Source of the DNA: Paracyclopina nana
Taxonomy: Eukaryota; Arthropoda; Copepoda; Cyclopoida; Cyclopettidae
Assembly: GCA_019096065.1 (NCBI GenBank)
Contig: JAGUCH010000002.1
Location: forward strand, 4,600,501 to 4,664,500
Reading direction: 5' to 3'
Length of the DNA stretch: 64,000 bases
This document shows positions 41,351 through 51,699 of this stretch, piece after piece (the stretch's first letter is position 1; the number at the start of each line of letters is the position of its first letter). Position numbers and translations under genes: made by a program. Under the pieces are notes generated by a model. The model worked only from the letters and a program-made list of their open reading frames with translations, made no database searches and was not told the origin of the DNA.

Positions 41351-43597
41351 ATGGCGGAGAGCTGGCCTTTGGAGGCTGCTGAGTTGACTTCCAATGAAAT
41401 GTCCAAGGTGGAGCAAGCTGTGAACGACTTGCTTGGTCCAGACCAGAAGATTTTGCAGGTGGAGAAAAAGGTGGTGGTCAAGGAGGAAGAAGTGGTCATG
41501 GTGAATGGCACAGCCATAGCTTTAGAGGGTGAGCAAGGTCAGGCCATTCGTGACTGCCTTATGAAAGGTGTCATCCCCAACCAGGATCTGCTCAACCATT
41601 TGCTTTTCAAAGCTGGCCTAATCATTGTACCAAACTCGAAGCCAGTGCAAACCGAGTTGAACTTAACCACTGCCACCACAACCAGGGAGAATGCTTTTCT
41701 CCACCAAAACGGGGATGTCGTGGACTTTCGCATGCACCAGGCCAAAGACTTGAACAGAATTAAAACGAGTCGTGAGGATGACCAATGGACCAATGTTCAA
41801 CCCGCTGCTCCTTTGGCAACGTCAGAGTCCATGGACGAAACTGACTTTGTCTCATCCAAAATGCCCATAATGAACAAATCCTCCAAGGCGCAGCTGACGC
41901 CTATCAAGGGGACTTCCAGGATTGCTTATGACTGCCACAACAATATAGAATCTGCCAGCCTTGATGACCTCATACATGAATTCGTACCAAGAGCCCATTT
42001 TGCTCCCTCTGAAGACTATCAGTTCACTTTTTTGCTCGCTTCCCGACTCTTTCTGACGCCTAACCGGTTAATCAGCGAGGTTCATCGACGAGCTGATCAA
42101 CTGGCTCATATGCTAAGCCCTGAATCTCATCCTGTATTCGCCTCTAATTTGGAGCAGATGTTAAGCCAATGGATGGTTTGGTTTCCCAGTGATTTTAGGT
42201 AATTATCAAATTGAAACAGCCGTGAAAAATAAGTTAGTATATTTGCCATTGCAGGGACGAGTCAATGTTGAGTCGCACGAGGCAACTCGTCAAGCTCATC
42301 ATTAATTGGCACCCTTACTCGGAGACGAAGCTGAACCAGTTGCTGCACACTCTAACCACCCATCTGAGTGCCATAGACCGGCATGACAAGAACCTTGAGA
42401 GGTTGTCAAACCACAAAACTTGCGTGATTCAAGATTTGCTTGCTATGGAGTTTACAGCATCAACTTTTGCCCAGGAGCTCACTCGCATCGAGTTGGAACA
42501 TTTGTGCTTTTTAGGCCCCGAAGAACTTGTTCATGCCTTTGCCAAAAATACTTCTAGTCAAACTTGTTCCGACACCGAAATTCAGGTGCATCCTAATTAG
42601 AGCTTTGCAGTATAGAGGAAAATATCCACCTTTTTTCCATTTTTGAATAGGAGGCCAGGCAAAGAGCAGCTCGCAGAACCAAGAATTTGACCGCTTACAT
42701 TGACTGGTTTAACCGGTTATCTTTCTTAGTGGCCACCACAGTGGTGGAACGCAAAAAGAAAAAGCAGCGAGTGAAAATCATCGAGTTTTGGATTGAGGTG
42801 GCTCGTCAGTGTGTCAACATTGGGAACTTCAATTCACTGATGGGGATCATTACAGGTTCGGCAATGAAGAAATCATTTGTATTATTACATATCCATGAAA
42901 TTATTGTCATAGGCCTTAACATGATTTCGGTGGCGCGTTTGAAGCGAACTTGGCTGAAAATACAATCTCCTGGAAAGTTTGCAGTGCTGGAGCATCAGGT
43001 AATCTTACATTTCAAGGCAACTATTTGATCGACTAATGAGCGCTTGCTCGGTTAGATGGACCCAAGCTCCAATTTTCTAAGCTATCGGTCAACATTGAGA
43101 GCTGCCATTTCCCGCTCAGAAGGTGCAACAGATCAAAGGCAACGCATTGTGATCCCCTTCTTCTCTCTGCTGATGAAGGATCTTTTCATTGTAAATGAAG
43201 CTACAGCGTCCAAGTTGGACAACGGCCACATCAATTTTGCCAAAGCTCGGCAGCTAGCGGAGAAGCTGCGGGAATTCGCCATCTGGAAAGATGTAGAGTG
43301 TCCCTATGGAAAGATTCCAATAGTGGCCGAGTTCCTGCAGCACGCCCCCGTTTTCTCCGAAAAAGGTACTTTTTCTCATCTCTATGAGGCATTCGTTAAA
43401 ATGTTGATTTTTTTCCTAGTATTAGATATGGAATCTTATGAGTGTGAAAGCCCCGAGATTGCCGAGGAGAAGGAACGCTACAAGAAAATCAAGTAAGTAG
43501 TAAAACACAAGTTTCCTTACGCACAAATTCTAGATAGCTGCATTGTGCTTTCAGGCATGAAATGAAAGAGGAACAATCTCAACTTAACAAGCAATGA
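41351..43597 (+). CDS. RASGEF1-family guanine nucleotide exchange factor
   Basis: Seven exons (41351-42198, 42255-42585, 42651-42855, 42913-42998, 43056-43365, 43426-43492, 43555-43597) join in frame to 629 aa. RASGEF1 proteins stimulate GDP release from Ras/Rap-type GTPases (Rap2 for the human members). The RasGEF-N domain begins SLDDLIHEFVPRA and contains FTFLLASRLFLTP. The CDC25 catalytic domain has DLLAMEFTASTFAQELTRIE, a second conserved block around IEFWIEVARQCVNIGNFNSL, and the helical hairpin region IPFFSLLMKDLFIVNEA. The N-terminal 190 residues are specific to this protein. The ATG at 41351 has a good context (AAAAATGG). The last coding exon is just 14 codons and was found from the GTAAGT donor at 43493 and the TTTCAG acceptor. 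Confidence 0.93.
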
Positions 43598-43765
43598 AAG
43601 TACAAAAATTATATATACAAATAAGAATATATATATATGGTAGTAGTGCTGATATATCATCAACAAAATATTCAATAGTGGTCGCACAGTTTATTAGAAA
43701 GTATCAAAGCAACACATCAACTATGTACTAAAAACATGGTATCTATCACAGGGTATATTATTATC

Positions 43766-46185
43766 TTAGTAGAAATCTTCAGTTTGGTTGGGGTATTCAA
43801 TGTGGCACACGCACGATGAGGGAAACTTGAAGGCCCGAATGGTTGGGCAGCTGTGCAGGTTGCTAGGATCAATGGCTAGTAGATGCTGGAAATTATACCG
43901 TTGGACGCACTTGGATTTATGTCCAAAATCTGACATTAGATGGCCTGTCAACGGAAAAATGAAAAACCTCGATGGAAAAAAATGTAAAGAAATTTACGCT
44001 ACGTACAAGGTTTCTCGGGGAAATGGCACAGATCGATGGCCACGCGTTGTGGCAAATCCTCAGTTTGAACGACCACTTGCCATTTGCCAGTTGTGTCTCT
44101 GGCGTAACCTGAAAGATATCGTGAGTAGCCACAAATAGCAGCAGCACACTTATATACAGTCGGTAAAATTACCTGGCCGGATAAATCTGAGTTCCGAATC
44201 GCAAATCGGTTTGCTCTCATAGGTGTACGGCTTCCAGCTCCAGGATCCAGTTTGAGCCCTGACGGCGGATCTGCTCAAATGAATCAGGGTTAGAAAGTTG
44301 CAAAATTCTACTTTTATGCAAATTTACTTAGATGAGTTTAAATATTTGGCGACGGGATTGCTATCTCCGAGTTCGTCGATATCATCGGGGACGGGTTCGA
44401 ATCCGCTATAGACTAGTTCTTGGCAGTCAGACATTAAATTGCCCATCATATGGCTGCAATCGAGGAAAAATGCACGCAAATTAATCAACTGAAGCCTCCA
44501 ACAATTAATCATGCTGGGAAAAGTAAAATCTCGTGAAACCTTCGAAAATGGAGTTATTGCAGTGTAGTCAAATCAAGGAAAAACTTCAATTATCAATCAA
44601 ATGCAAAAGAGTGAAGTTACCCTGGATATTTGCTGGACATGTCGCAGAATCCCAAATCACGACCGCCGCAATCCACGAGCTCAATCACGTGATCGATGTC
44701 GTTGTCAGTTGATGAAAAATGATGATGATGACTCAGCAATCTTTGAGCGCGGTGATTGTTACTATTATTTTCCCGCGTCTTTTTCTCGTGAGATCGAATG
44801 GAGTCAAAAGTGCGCGAGGACAAGGGATCGTAGAAGCGAGGCTGAATGTAAGTTTTCTCGTCGATCTGAAAGCATTTGAAAAAATATCAACTGAGGTAAG
44901 GCAGTCAGGGGACTTCTGGTTTCACCTGCGAGTCAGCGGTCAGCAGATCGGGCTCAGCATTTTGAAAGTCATCAATGTCGTTGATTTGTTTATCTGCCAT
45001 GGGCTCAGTCAAAAGTTGGCTTGAAGACTGGAAAGATTTGACGGGAACCACCTATGGCCGAAAAAAACTTTGGGTGGTCCTAACTTTAGGCTAAATGGAA
45101 AGTGCTACCTGACTTATGACCACGGGTCCGGAGTGGCCCCTTGGTTGCACTTTGAAAGACGGACTCAAAGTCCGTGGGTTTTCCACGGACTCGAAATTCT
45201 CGAGTTCGGGTGGAACTCCTACAAGACTGTCAGCGGTTGGCGGCGGCGCAAAGTTCTCCTCTAACGAGTTGAATCCCGGGCCGTTCAACTCGTCGTTAAT
45301 CGTGATGATGCCGGGAAACTCGTCTTCGTTGATAACGGCTGGCGTGGCGGTGGTTGACGCCGGCGTTGAGTCAGCCGTTGACGGAGTAGCCAACGTGAGC
45401 ACCTGAAGTAACTTTAACCGTAAGAGTGGTCTTGTGGTCAATTGTATAGGCTTCACCTGTCCAATTGAGGGGATTTGGCCGTTGTTATTTGCGGCCACTA
45501 TGGGTATTTGTGGTCTCTTTGGTAGTGGTCCGATGAGCGGTCCGTATTGCTGTTGAGTGGGCCGTAATAGAATACGCGAATGCGGCGGTCCTCTTATGGG
45601 CACCTAGAGCAGGAAAGGTAAAACTCTGAGCTGGCCACGATTTGACTGGACTTACCGGTCTTGGAGGTCTGTGAGGCTGAGGCGGTGGCGGTCTGCGTTG
45701 GGGTGGGTGTGGTGGGACCTCTTGTCTCGCATTACTATTTGGCCTTGGCCCTGGAGATTAGAAAGCCACAATTATATTTTTGAATTGCTGCAGAAGTCAG
45801 ATCATATCTCGCTCAGAAGCCAGTTACTATACGGCTTTAAAGTGACGGAATTTGGCGATCACGTACCTATGGGTGGGTTATTAAGTTGCGGCGGCGGCGG
45901 CGGCGGCGGAGGTCCAGGCAAATTTGCCTCATTGTTCTGCTGGTTGTTAATGGTTGACGAGGATGAAACTTCACTTAAATCACTTTTCAAGTCTTCACTT
46001 CTCGGCTGAGGCCGGAATAACGAGCCGAAGATATTAGTGATGGGCCTGTGATAATTTGGTGGTGGCGGTGGTGGTCTGAACTGGCCCACAGGTGGCGGTT
46101 GCTGATTTACATTTTGAGCGTGACTTTCATTGATGCAAATGATTAAAGTCAAAAATAATGGCAGATAATTTTTTGACTTGGCCAT
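43766..46185 (-). CDS. Spätzle-family cystine-knot ligand with Pro-rich prodomain
   Basis: Nine exons (45867-46185, 45656-45750, 45109-45603, 44926-45051, 44621-44865, 44328-44453, 44173-44270, 44007-44108, 43766-43944) give 594 aa. A further in-frame intron inside the third exon is possible. Spätzle proteins are secreted neurotrophin-like ligands of Toll receptors, activated by proteolysis. A signal peptide (about 1-23, ending ESHA) leads into a long prodomain with two polyproline runs. The C-terminal about 110 residues form the knot: KPICDSELRFIRPGYARD, KWQVVVQTE, VAIDLCHFPEKPC, SKCVQRYNFQHLLAID, and SSCVCHIEY. The seven cysteines fit six for the knot plus one for the dimer bond. The HSC and VC pattern and upstream LGFCDMSSKYPG are family-typical. 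The subtype (Spz1-6) is not assigned. It supports arthropod origin. Confidence 0.88.
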
Positions 46186-47847
46186 TTGGGCTCAAATGGA
46201 AGATTCATTCAGGGATCTGAAACGAGAGAAAAAACGGCATGATCAATTTTTCAGGTTCAAGTGCATTTGCCCACTGCACGTCCACTGTGGGCGATGCACA
46301 GTGGGCCGAAGGCTACAGGAGTGAAAGTAATGCAAGAGCCGTATAGTGTCAAGGATGTAGCGCATTCAGACTTTTATGCGGACGTACCCGTTTTTATGCA
46401 CCTTTCGGCTCATAATCGTCATCGGTGTGAAATCATCAAGAAAAATGGCCAAATAAAAAAGAAAATCTAGCCCGGCAAAATTGTGTCTCTCAAACCAAAT
46501 GCATATATGGCAGGCAAAAGACCATTTTAATTTTTATAGAACTCAAGAGGTCATAAAAGAGCAATAACTTTTAAACAAACTCGAAATAGGGGCGCCGTCA
46601 CATAGCGGTGGCCGGTAAAAAAGCTCAATTTTTTAGGCAATGCCAAATATGGTTGCACAATTTTTTTGTCGTGTAATCGCGGCTTATCAACAATAAAATG
46701 ATTGAGAACGCAATATTAGGGCAAATAGATAGGCCTTCAGTAGCGAAATAGCTCATCGTATGTAGTTTATAAAATCAAGGCTCGATTGTGCAAGAGAGAA
46801 TAAATAAGTTTGAGTGAGTGCCAAAAACTTTTTCTTTGCCCATCTCAACTCAACAATTTTGACCACAGAAGAAATTTCTCTTTCATAATCAAAATGTAAA
46901 TGAAGTTTGGCCTTGAAAAGTATGATCAATTTTCGAAATTTTGCAAATGTCTGATATTTATGCAAATCAAGACAAAATTATGTGGTTGCCGGAGCAAACC
47001 AGAGAAAACTTTGGCCCAGTGAGTTTCAAACGCGTGATTAAAAGCTGCCTTATTTTGTTAAATTGCAAAAGAGGTTATCTCTGCATTACGGAGAAAATCT
47101 TTTTTTTATGTTTGACACATCACAGCCGGATGTCATCATTTATCTTCATCTTGAAAAATCTTCTGCAGGTTCCTTCTCATGACAATTTTGCCAAATTTCC
47201 CATATTCCTTGTGCTAAGGCTTCATTGTTGCATTGTCTCGCTAGGCGCTTGAGTTTTTGCGTAATTTTGACGAAAATATCGTCTCGTTGAAGTCACTTGA
47301 AATCGTTTTTGTTCAAGTTGGCTCCACAATTGTTTGACTACATTTTCAAGAAATTCGCTTTCTTGCCAACATTTTTGTGGCCATAAATTCCATTTTGACA
47401 GCTTTCTTCGCATGAATTATAAAAAGGCACAATCATGCGCGAAAACTACTCCTATCGTGGCTGAAATTAGCAATTTTGTCATCACGTATTGCCCAAAGGA
47501 GGCAAATTTTATGTTGACTGGATAGTCATGCTCCTCAATTTTCCTTTATTGTTGGCCGGAACTTTGAAAATTGTGTGCTTTTTTGATAAATGGTGCATAG
47601 AATATGGGTATAGGAAGACTCTGGCGGGCATCTCGTGAAAATGTACAGGGTAGAAAAGTAATTAAAGTTTCGATTTCCCCTCATCATTACGATGAAGGCG
47701 GAAATGGGATCAAGGATAAATCCTCTCAAGGTAAACTCGGGAGCAAAATGAGGAGAAAATTCACGATAAAGAGAACCCTTTAAAAGTATAATTCAAAAAT
47801 TACTGAATATTGATGTATCTTTTGCCATAGATACAAGAAGTGTATCT
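46186..47847. other. Gene-poor region, nothing recognised
   Basis: AT-rich intergenic DNA following the Spätzle start codon (its promoter should be next to 46186). A GC-richer imperfect hairpin (GCCCACTG ... CAGTGGGC) lies at about 46268-46305. The open frames are short and without domains. Confidence 0.4.
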
Positions 47848-47850
47848 ATT

Positions 47851-48034
47851 TATATATGTAAACAATTTATAAAACAAGCTAATAAAATAACTGAGCAAAT
47901 TTTGTAAAGTAAAAATCGAGTGGGAACTTTGCGGGCTCGAGCTTGCGAGAGCCAAGTGATGCTACGAGATTTTTACTTTGCAAAATGAGCTCAGATATTT
48001 TTTAAGACTGTATTATAATATGATTACATATATA
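47851..48034. repeat. Long hairpin, copy 1
   Basis: An inverted repeat with arms of roughly 75-80 bp: TATATATGTAAACAATTTAT on the left against ATAATATGATTACATATATA on the right, inward through GTAAAGTAAAAATCGAGTGG and CTACGAGATTTTTACTTTGC. The loop is short and itself contains GGCTCGAGCTTGCGAGAGCC. Transcribed, it would fold into one long stem. This could be a palindromic MITE or a hairpin-RNA source. Confidence 0.7.
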
Positions 48035-48325
48035 GACGATTTTATATAACGGAAAGTAATGTACAAATGTTAATGAAGTTACCAGACCAGGCAATCTCGA
48101 CTTAGTGTCTGATCCATTATTTTGAAGGCTAGGGTTGAGAGGCCCTCAGTAGGGCAAGAGTAGTTGAAAGCATTAATCAATCATTCAAAAATTGTGCATT
48201 TTGAATTTGGCACTTTTTGGAGCTAAAAGATGAGTAAGATTAAGTTTTGTCTGGTATCTCTGATAGAGACGTACTCTACTCCTCTACTAAGCTTAGCTCA
48301 GTTTAGAAGAAGAATAATATCTATT

Positions 48326-48510
48326 TATATATGTAAACAATTTATAAAACAAGCTAATAAAATAGCTGAGCAAATTTTGTAAAGTAGAAATCGAGTGGCA
48401 TTTTTGCGGGCTCGAGCTTGCGAGAGCCAAGTAATGCCACGAGATTTTTACTTTGCAAAATGAGCTCAGATGTTTTGTAAGCCTGTTTTATAATTTGTTT
48501 ACATATATAT
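48326..48510. repeat. Long hairpin, copy 2
   Basis: The second copy of the hairpin within the downstream duplication unit. The arms here pair slightly better than in copy 1, because GAGTGGCATT on the left is matched by AATGCCACGAG on the right. Retained pairing in both units would indicate selection on structure or a recent common origin. Confidence 0.7.
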
Positions 48511-48792
48511 ACGATTTTATATGATGGAAAGTAATTTTCAAGTGTTAATTAAGTTAACAGACCAGGCGATCTTGACTTAGCACCTGATCCATTACTTGAG
48601 GGCTAGGGTTGAGAAGCCCTCAGTAGTGCAAGAGTAACAGAAAGCGTTAATCACTCAATTAAAAAATTGTGCATTTAGAATTTGGCATTTTTGGGGGCTA
48701 AAAGATGTGTTAGATTAAGTTTTGTCTGGTACCTCTGAAAAGGCTCTACTGTTCTACTAAGCTTAGCTCAGCTGAGAATAAGAATAAGAAGG

Positions 48793-49026
48793 AATTCTGA
48801 CATTAATTATTCTGTCTGTATTGGTAGCTCAGTCAGTAGAGCGTTGGACTCCTAATCTAGATGATCAGGGTTCGATCCCCATACTCGGCATTTTTTCTCC
48901 TTTTTTCTAACATGGGATTTACTTCTTGGACAATATCATGGTCTCTGGTCAAACAGAGGAGCAACACACCTTATAAAATACTTTATAATGCGTGTCACTT
49001 GATAAAGTTAAACGTCAGAGCTTTTA
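48793..49026 (+). repeat. SINE-like unit 1
   Basis: A tRNA-like head followed by T-rich sequence and a tail containing CAATATCATGGTCTC, GGTCAAACAGAGGAGCAACA, CACTTGATAAAGT and CGTCAGAGCTTTTA. The same order recurs in unit 2. The head, internal Pol III boxes and common tail define a SINE-like family. Confidence 0.6.
48818..48890 (+). repeat. tRNA-derived SINE head, copy 1 (tRNA-Arg-like)
   Basis: A 73-nt segment has a good D arm (GCTC...GAGC), an anticodon arm with loop CTCCTAA (would be anticodon CCT, Arg), and a B box GGTTCGATCCC, but the acceptor stem and outer T stem do not pair. With its shared 3' tail (to about 49026) it is best read as a Pol III SINE-like unit rather than a working tRNA gene. 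Confidence 0.6.
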
Positions 49027-49106
49027 TATATGTATAGTAATATGAACTGAGACGAATTGGTAAACTGAATTATACATGCGAAAATTGCTTTCCATCATAT
49101 AAAAAT

Positions 49107-49366
49107 GAATTCTAACATCATCTTCACAAATTGTATTGCATATTGGTAGTTCAGTCAGTAGAACGCTGGACTCTTGATCTTGGGGTTCAGTGTTCGATCC
49201 CCACTTGGGAACAATGCATTTTTTTTCTCATTTTTTCTGCAATGGGATATACTTGATATACAATGGGACAATATCATGGTCTCGGGTCAAACAGAGGAGC
49301 AACACACCTTATAAAATACTTTATAATGTGTGTCACTTGATAAAGTAGAACGTCAGAGCTTTTAAA
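49107..49366 (+). repeat. SINE-like unit 2
   Basis: A second copy about 315-330 bp downstream, with a more degraded head (TAGTTCAGTCAGTAGAACGC, B box TGTTCGATCCC) and the same tail. Its end (GAGCTTTTAA) is where the next TIR element has inserted. The segment between the units (ATATGAACTGAGACGAATTG ...) recurs at about 49986-50047, so the whole block was tandemly amplified before the insertions. Confidence 0.6.
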
Positions 49367-49751
49367 CAGTCTGTCCGTTTAAAATTGGACGGTGCGGGAA
49401 TCAAAAGTTTGTGTTATAAATTCATGAATTTCGAGGCGTAATGGGTATCCTTTGAAAGCTTGAATCTTAGGTCATCTTTTTTGTTTTCTGACAAAATGAA
49501 AAATATTAATATGAATTCCGCATGACAGCAAAAATAAATGATGCATCAGTTTGTTCGTGACAATTTTTTGGGTTGCCTTGGGAAAATTGAATTTTCTCGG
49601 TTTTTCCCGTTTAAATTGATTTTTCTATTTTTACAAAAAGATGGGAAAAGACTCAATCTTTCTAGTGATATCATTTTTAAGTCCTGTATTTCTTGAATAT
49701 GTGACACAAAGTTTAGATTCCCATACCGTCCAATTTTGAACGGACAGACTG
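49367..49751. mobile_element. TIR element (Tc1/mariner-like MITE), 385 bp
   Basis: The termini are inverted copies of about 27 bp: CAGTCTGTCCGTTTAAAATT at the left, and the reverse of AATTTTGAACGGACAGACTG at the right, with a single difference. The right flank is TA; the left is AA, so a TA target duplication is only partly preserved. No ORF is present. It interrupts a duplicated SINE-containing block whose uninterrupted version is at about 49020-49040. Confidence 0.75.
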
Positions 49752-49767
49752 TATATGTGTGGTTATA

Positions 49768-49984
49768 GACTCCTCACTCATAACAATAACAATCAACTAG
49801 CGAGGCAGCTATCGGACGTTAGTCATCAAAATAGTAGGTGAAAATCTTGTCATTGAGGGATCGAGATACTACTACTTTTTAATTTTGCCTTAAAAAAGGT
49901 ACATCGCCTTTATTCAATTTTCGCCTACGTTACGACTCGAATTTTTCCGCTAGGCGTCGCTCGAATGTTTTGAATGAGGAGTCA
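49768..49984. mobile_element. Short TIR element, about 215 bp
   Basis: Inverted ends GACTCCTCACTCATAACA and TGTTTTGAATGAGGAGTC bracket a non-coding core. It lies directly next to the preceding TIR element within the same interrupted repeat block. ATA/AATA flanks suggest an AT-rich target. Its superfamily is not determined. Confidence 0.6.
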
Positions 49985-50047
49985 ATATGAACTGAGACGA
50001 ATTGGTAAACTGAATTATACATGCGAAAATTGCTTTCCATCATATAA

Positions 50048-51131
50048 AATAAGCAAATCCAGAATTTCCTCAATCACCATGATTGGAAAATATAAAACAT
50101 AGCTAACATGTTAAAACGATCCATGATAGGCTTGGATTTGAGTTAAAATGCAGCAACAACGTAAAGTTATCCATTTATATTTGCAACGTTATGGTATATT
50201 TTTCTATGGGGACTCGGAGCAAAGTTTTATTCGCTAGAGGGCGTTTAATTAAGGTGACTTGACGTCATATATTGGATAAGGGTCGTTACAAGAACTTGAT
50301 TCCGATGCACCCAACTGAATCAATAAAAGTAGCCACTTTAGTAAGCACAGCTTTTCTGGTAGCTCGAGTGAGGCATAAAATTTAAGGACCCGTGTCTGCA
50401 CTAAATTAAACTTGCAAGCTAAAGTAAAGAGAACTGAATGCTTTGGGTCGGCTGGTCAGACAGTTTAGTTGAGGTCAGCATAAGCTCTTTAAGGTTAACT
50501 AAAGCCCAGGCTTAAGAGCCTAGTTTGGACACAATTCTGAGGGAGGCCTTTTGTACATTTCTCATTTGCTGATATTCGAAATTGAAGTGACCAGACGGGG
50601 GATGAAACCAGTAAGTTGCGAGTTTTTCGACCTGTTCGATGACCCCCAAAAAAATCCCGTAACTTGTCCTTCACTGAGATTGCGCGCGCGTTTAAAAGTG
50701 ACGCGATGGCAGCTTAAAAGTACGCACAAAAAGGGGCGACCATGTGGAAAAACTTTGCTAAGGTCAACTACGAATAAAGTATGAGTGGAAATGGATCACA
50801 AAGCGTCAAAAAACGATTAAAGCTTGGCAACAAGACTGAAGCTTTTACTCTAGAACAACTTAAATAAGTTAAAACTTTTTCTTGAATTATTATTGATAAG
50901 TGAACACTTTCATTTTTATGTAGCAATTTTAGAAATGGTAGCGTTGGATATGGAACCATTTGTCTACTTAACTTTATGTAATTTTACATAAAGCAGTCTA
51001 AAGCCATAATTTTATCCAGTAACATATTCTCGGAATTGCATCTAATAACCCAAATGTGCTGCTAAAATAAATCAAAAATATTTGCATCATTTGATTAAGA
51101 AGCAAACAATATGGGATTATAAAGGTGAAGC
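50048..51131. other. AT-rich intergenic DNA, nothing recognised
   Basis: About 1.1 kb without coding potential beyond short chance frames. A GCTAGAGGGCG-type motif (about 50233) also occurs, slightly changed, near 61064 and 61377, which may mark another dispersed repeat. Confidence 0.35.
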
Positions 51132-51699
51132 AAAGGGGCCGTGAACTTAAGGATTTCTGGTCAAAAAGGGACTTGACTTTTAATAAGTTGAGATTCATGA
51201 CAAAAACCAAACATTTATTAACATACATAGTTAATAAACAGTTTATAAGAGAATGTTAGACAAAAATATTATCTATTATTGCCAAATGGTATGAAATAAA
51301 AAGAGTTAAAGGTCAAAGTGCTCTAACAAGCATGTACATGAACTCCATCTAGTGGCCAAAAATTGCATTTAAATTAATCAAAAATAAACACGCAACCTTT
51401 CACTTTTGACAATCCTGAAGCTAGCTGAGAAAAAACGGAACAATATATGTAGACTACAAAACCTCCACCAATATTCGCATTTCTCAAAGAAGTACGAACA
51501 GCCGAACGCTCGGAGCAATGCTCAAGCGCGCCGGTCAACCAGAGCTACGGAGTCTCGCGGCAATTCTCAACGGGCCGGCGGACTATGGCTACTAAACCGC
51601 GCGGCAATGATAATTGCACCCTTCAAACGCTGGAATTCACCAAATACATAGTGAATGGAATTCACCAATTCAAATTAATATAAATTGCGCTAGGATTTT

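Larger units (their letters stand above)
47848..48792. repeat. Direct tandem duplication, two units of about 472 bp
   Basis: Units at about 47848-48320 and 48321-48792 share most of their sequence in the same order: CTATTTATATATGTAAACAA, the hairpin described separately, then CAGACCAGGC, CTGATCCATTA, GGCTAGGGTTGAGA and TAAGCTTAGCTCAG. They differ by scattered substitutions and small indels, so the duplication is not recent. Confidence 0.8.

Noticed and set aside
45400..45470. A definite extra intron in Spätzle exon 3 (CAG|GTGAAG ... CTTCAG)
   Set aside because: The borders fit and the length keeps frame, but retaining the sequence also gives an open protein, so it is only noted as possible.
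48818..48890. Functional tRNA-Arg(CCT) gene
   Set aside because: The D and anticodon arms and B box are good, but the acceptor stem pairs at only two or three of seven positions and the T stem is broken. A sister copy with the same 3' tail shows it is part of a repeat.
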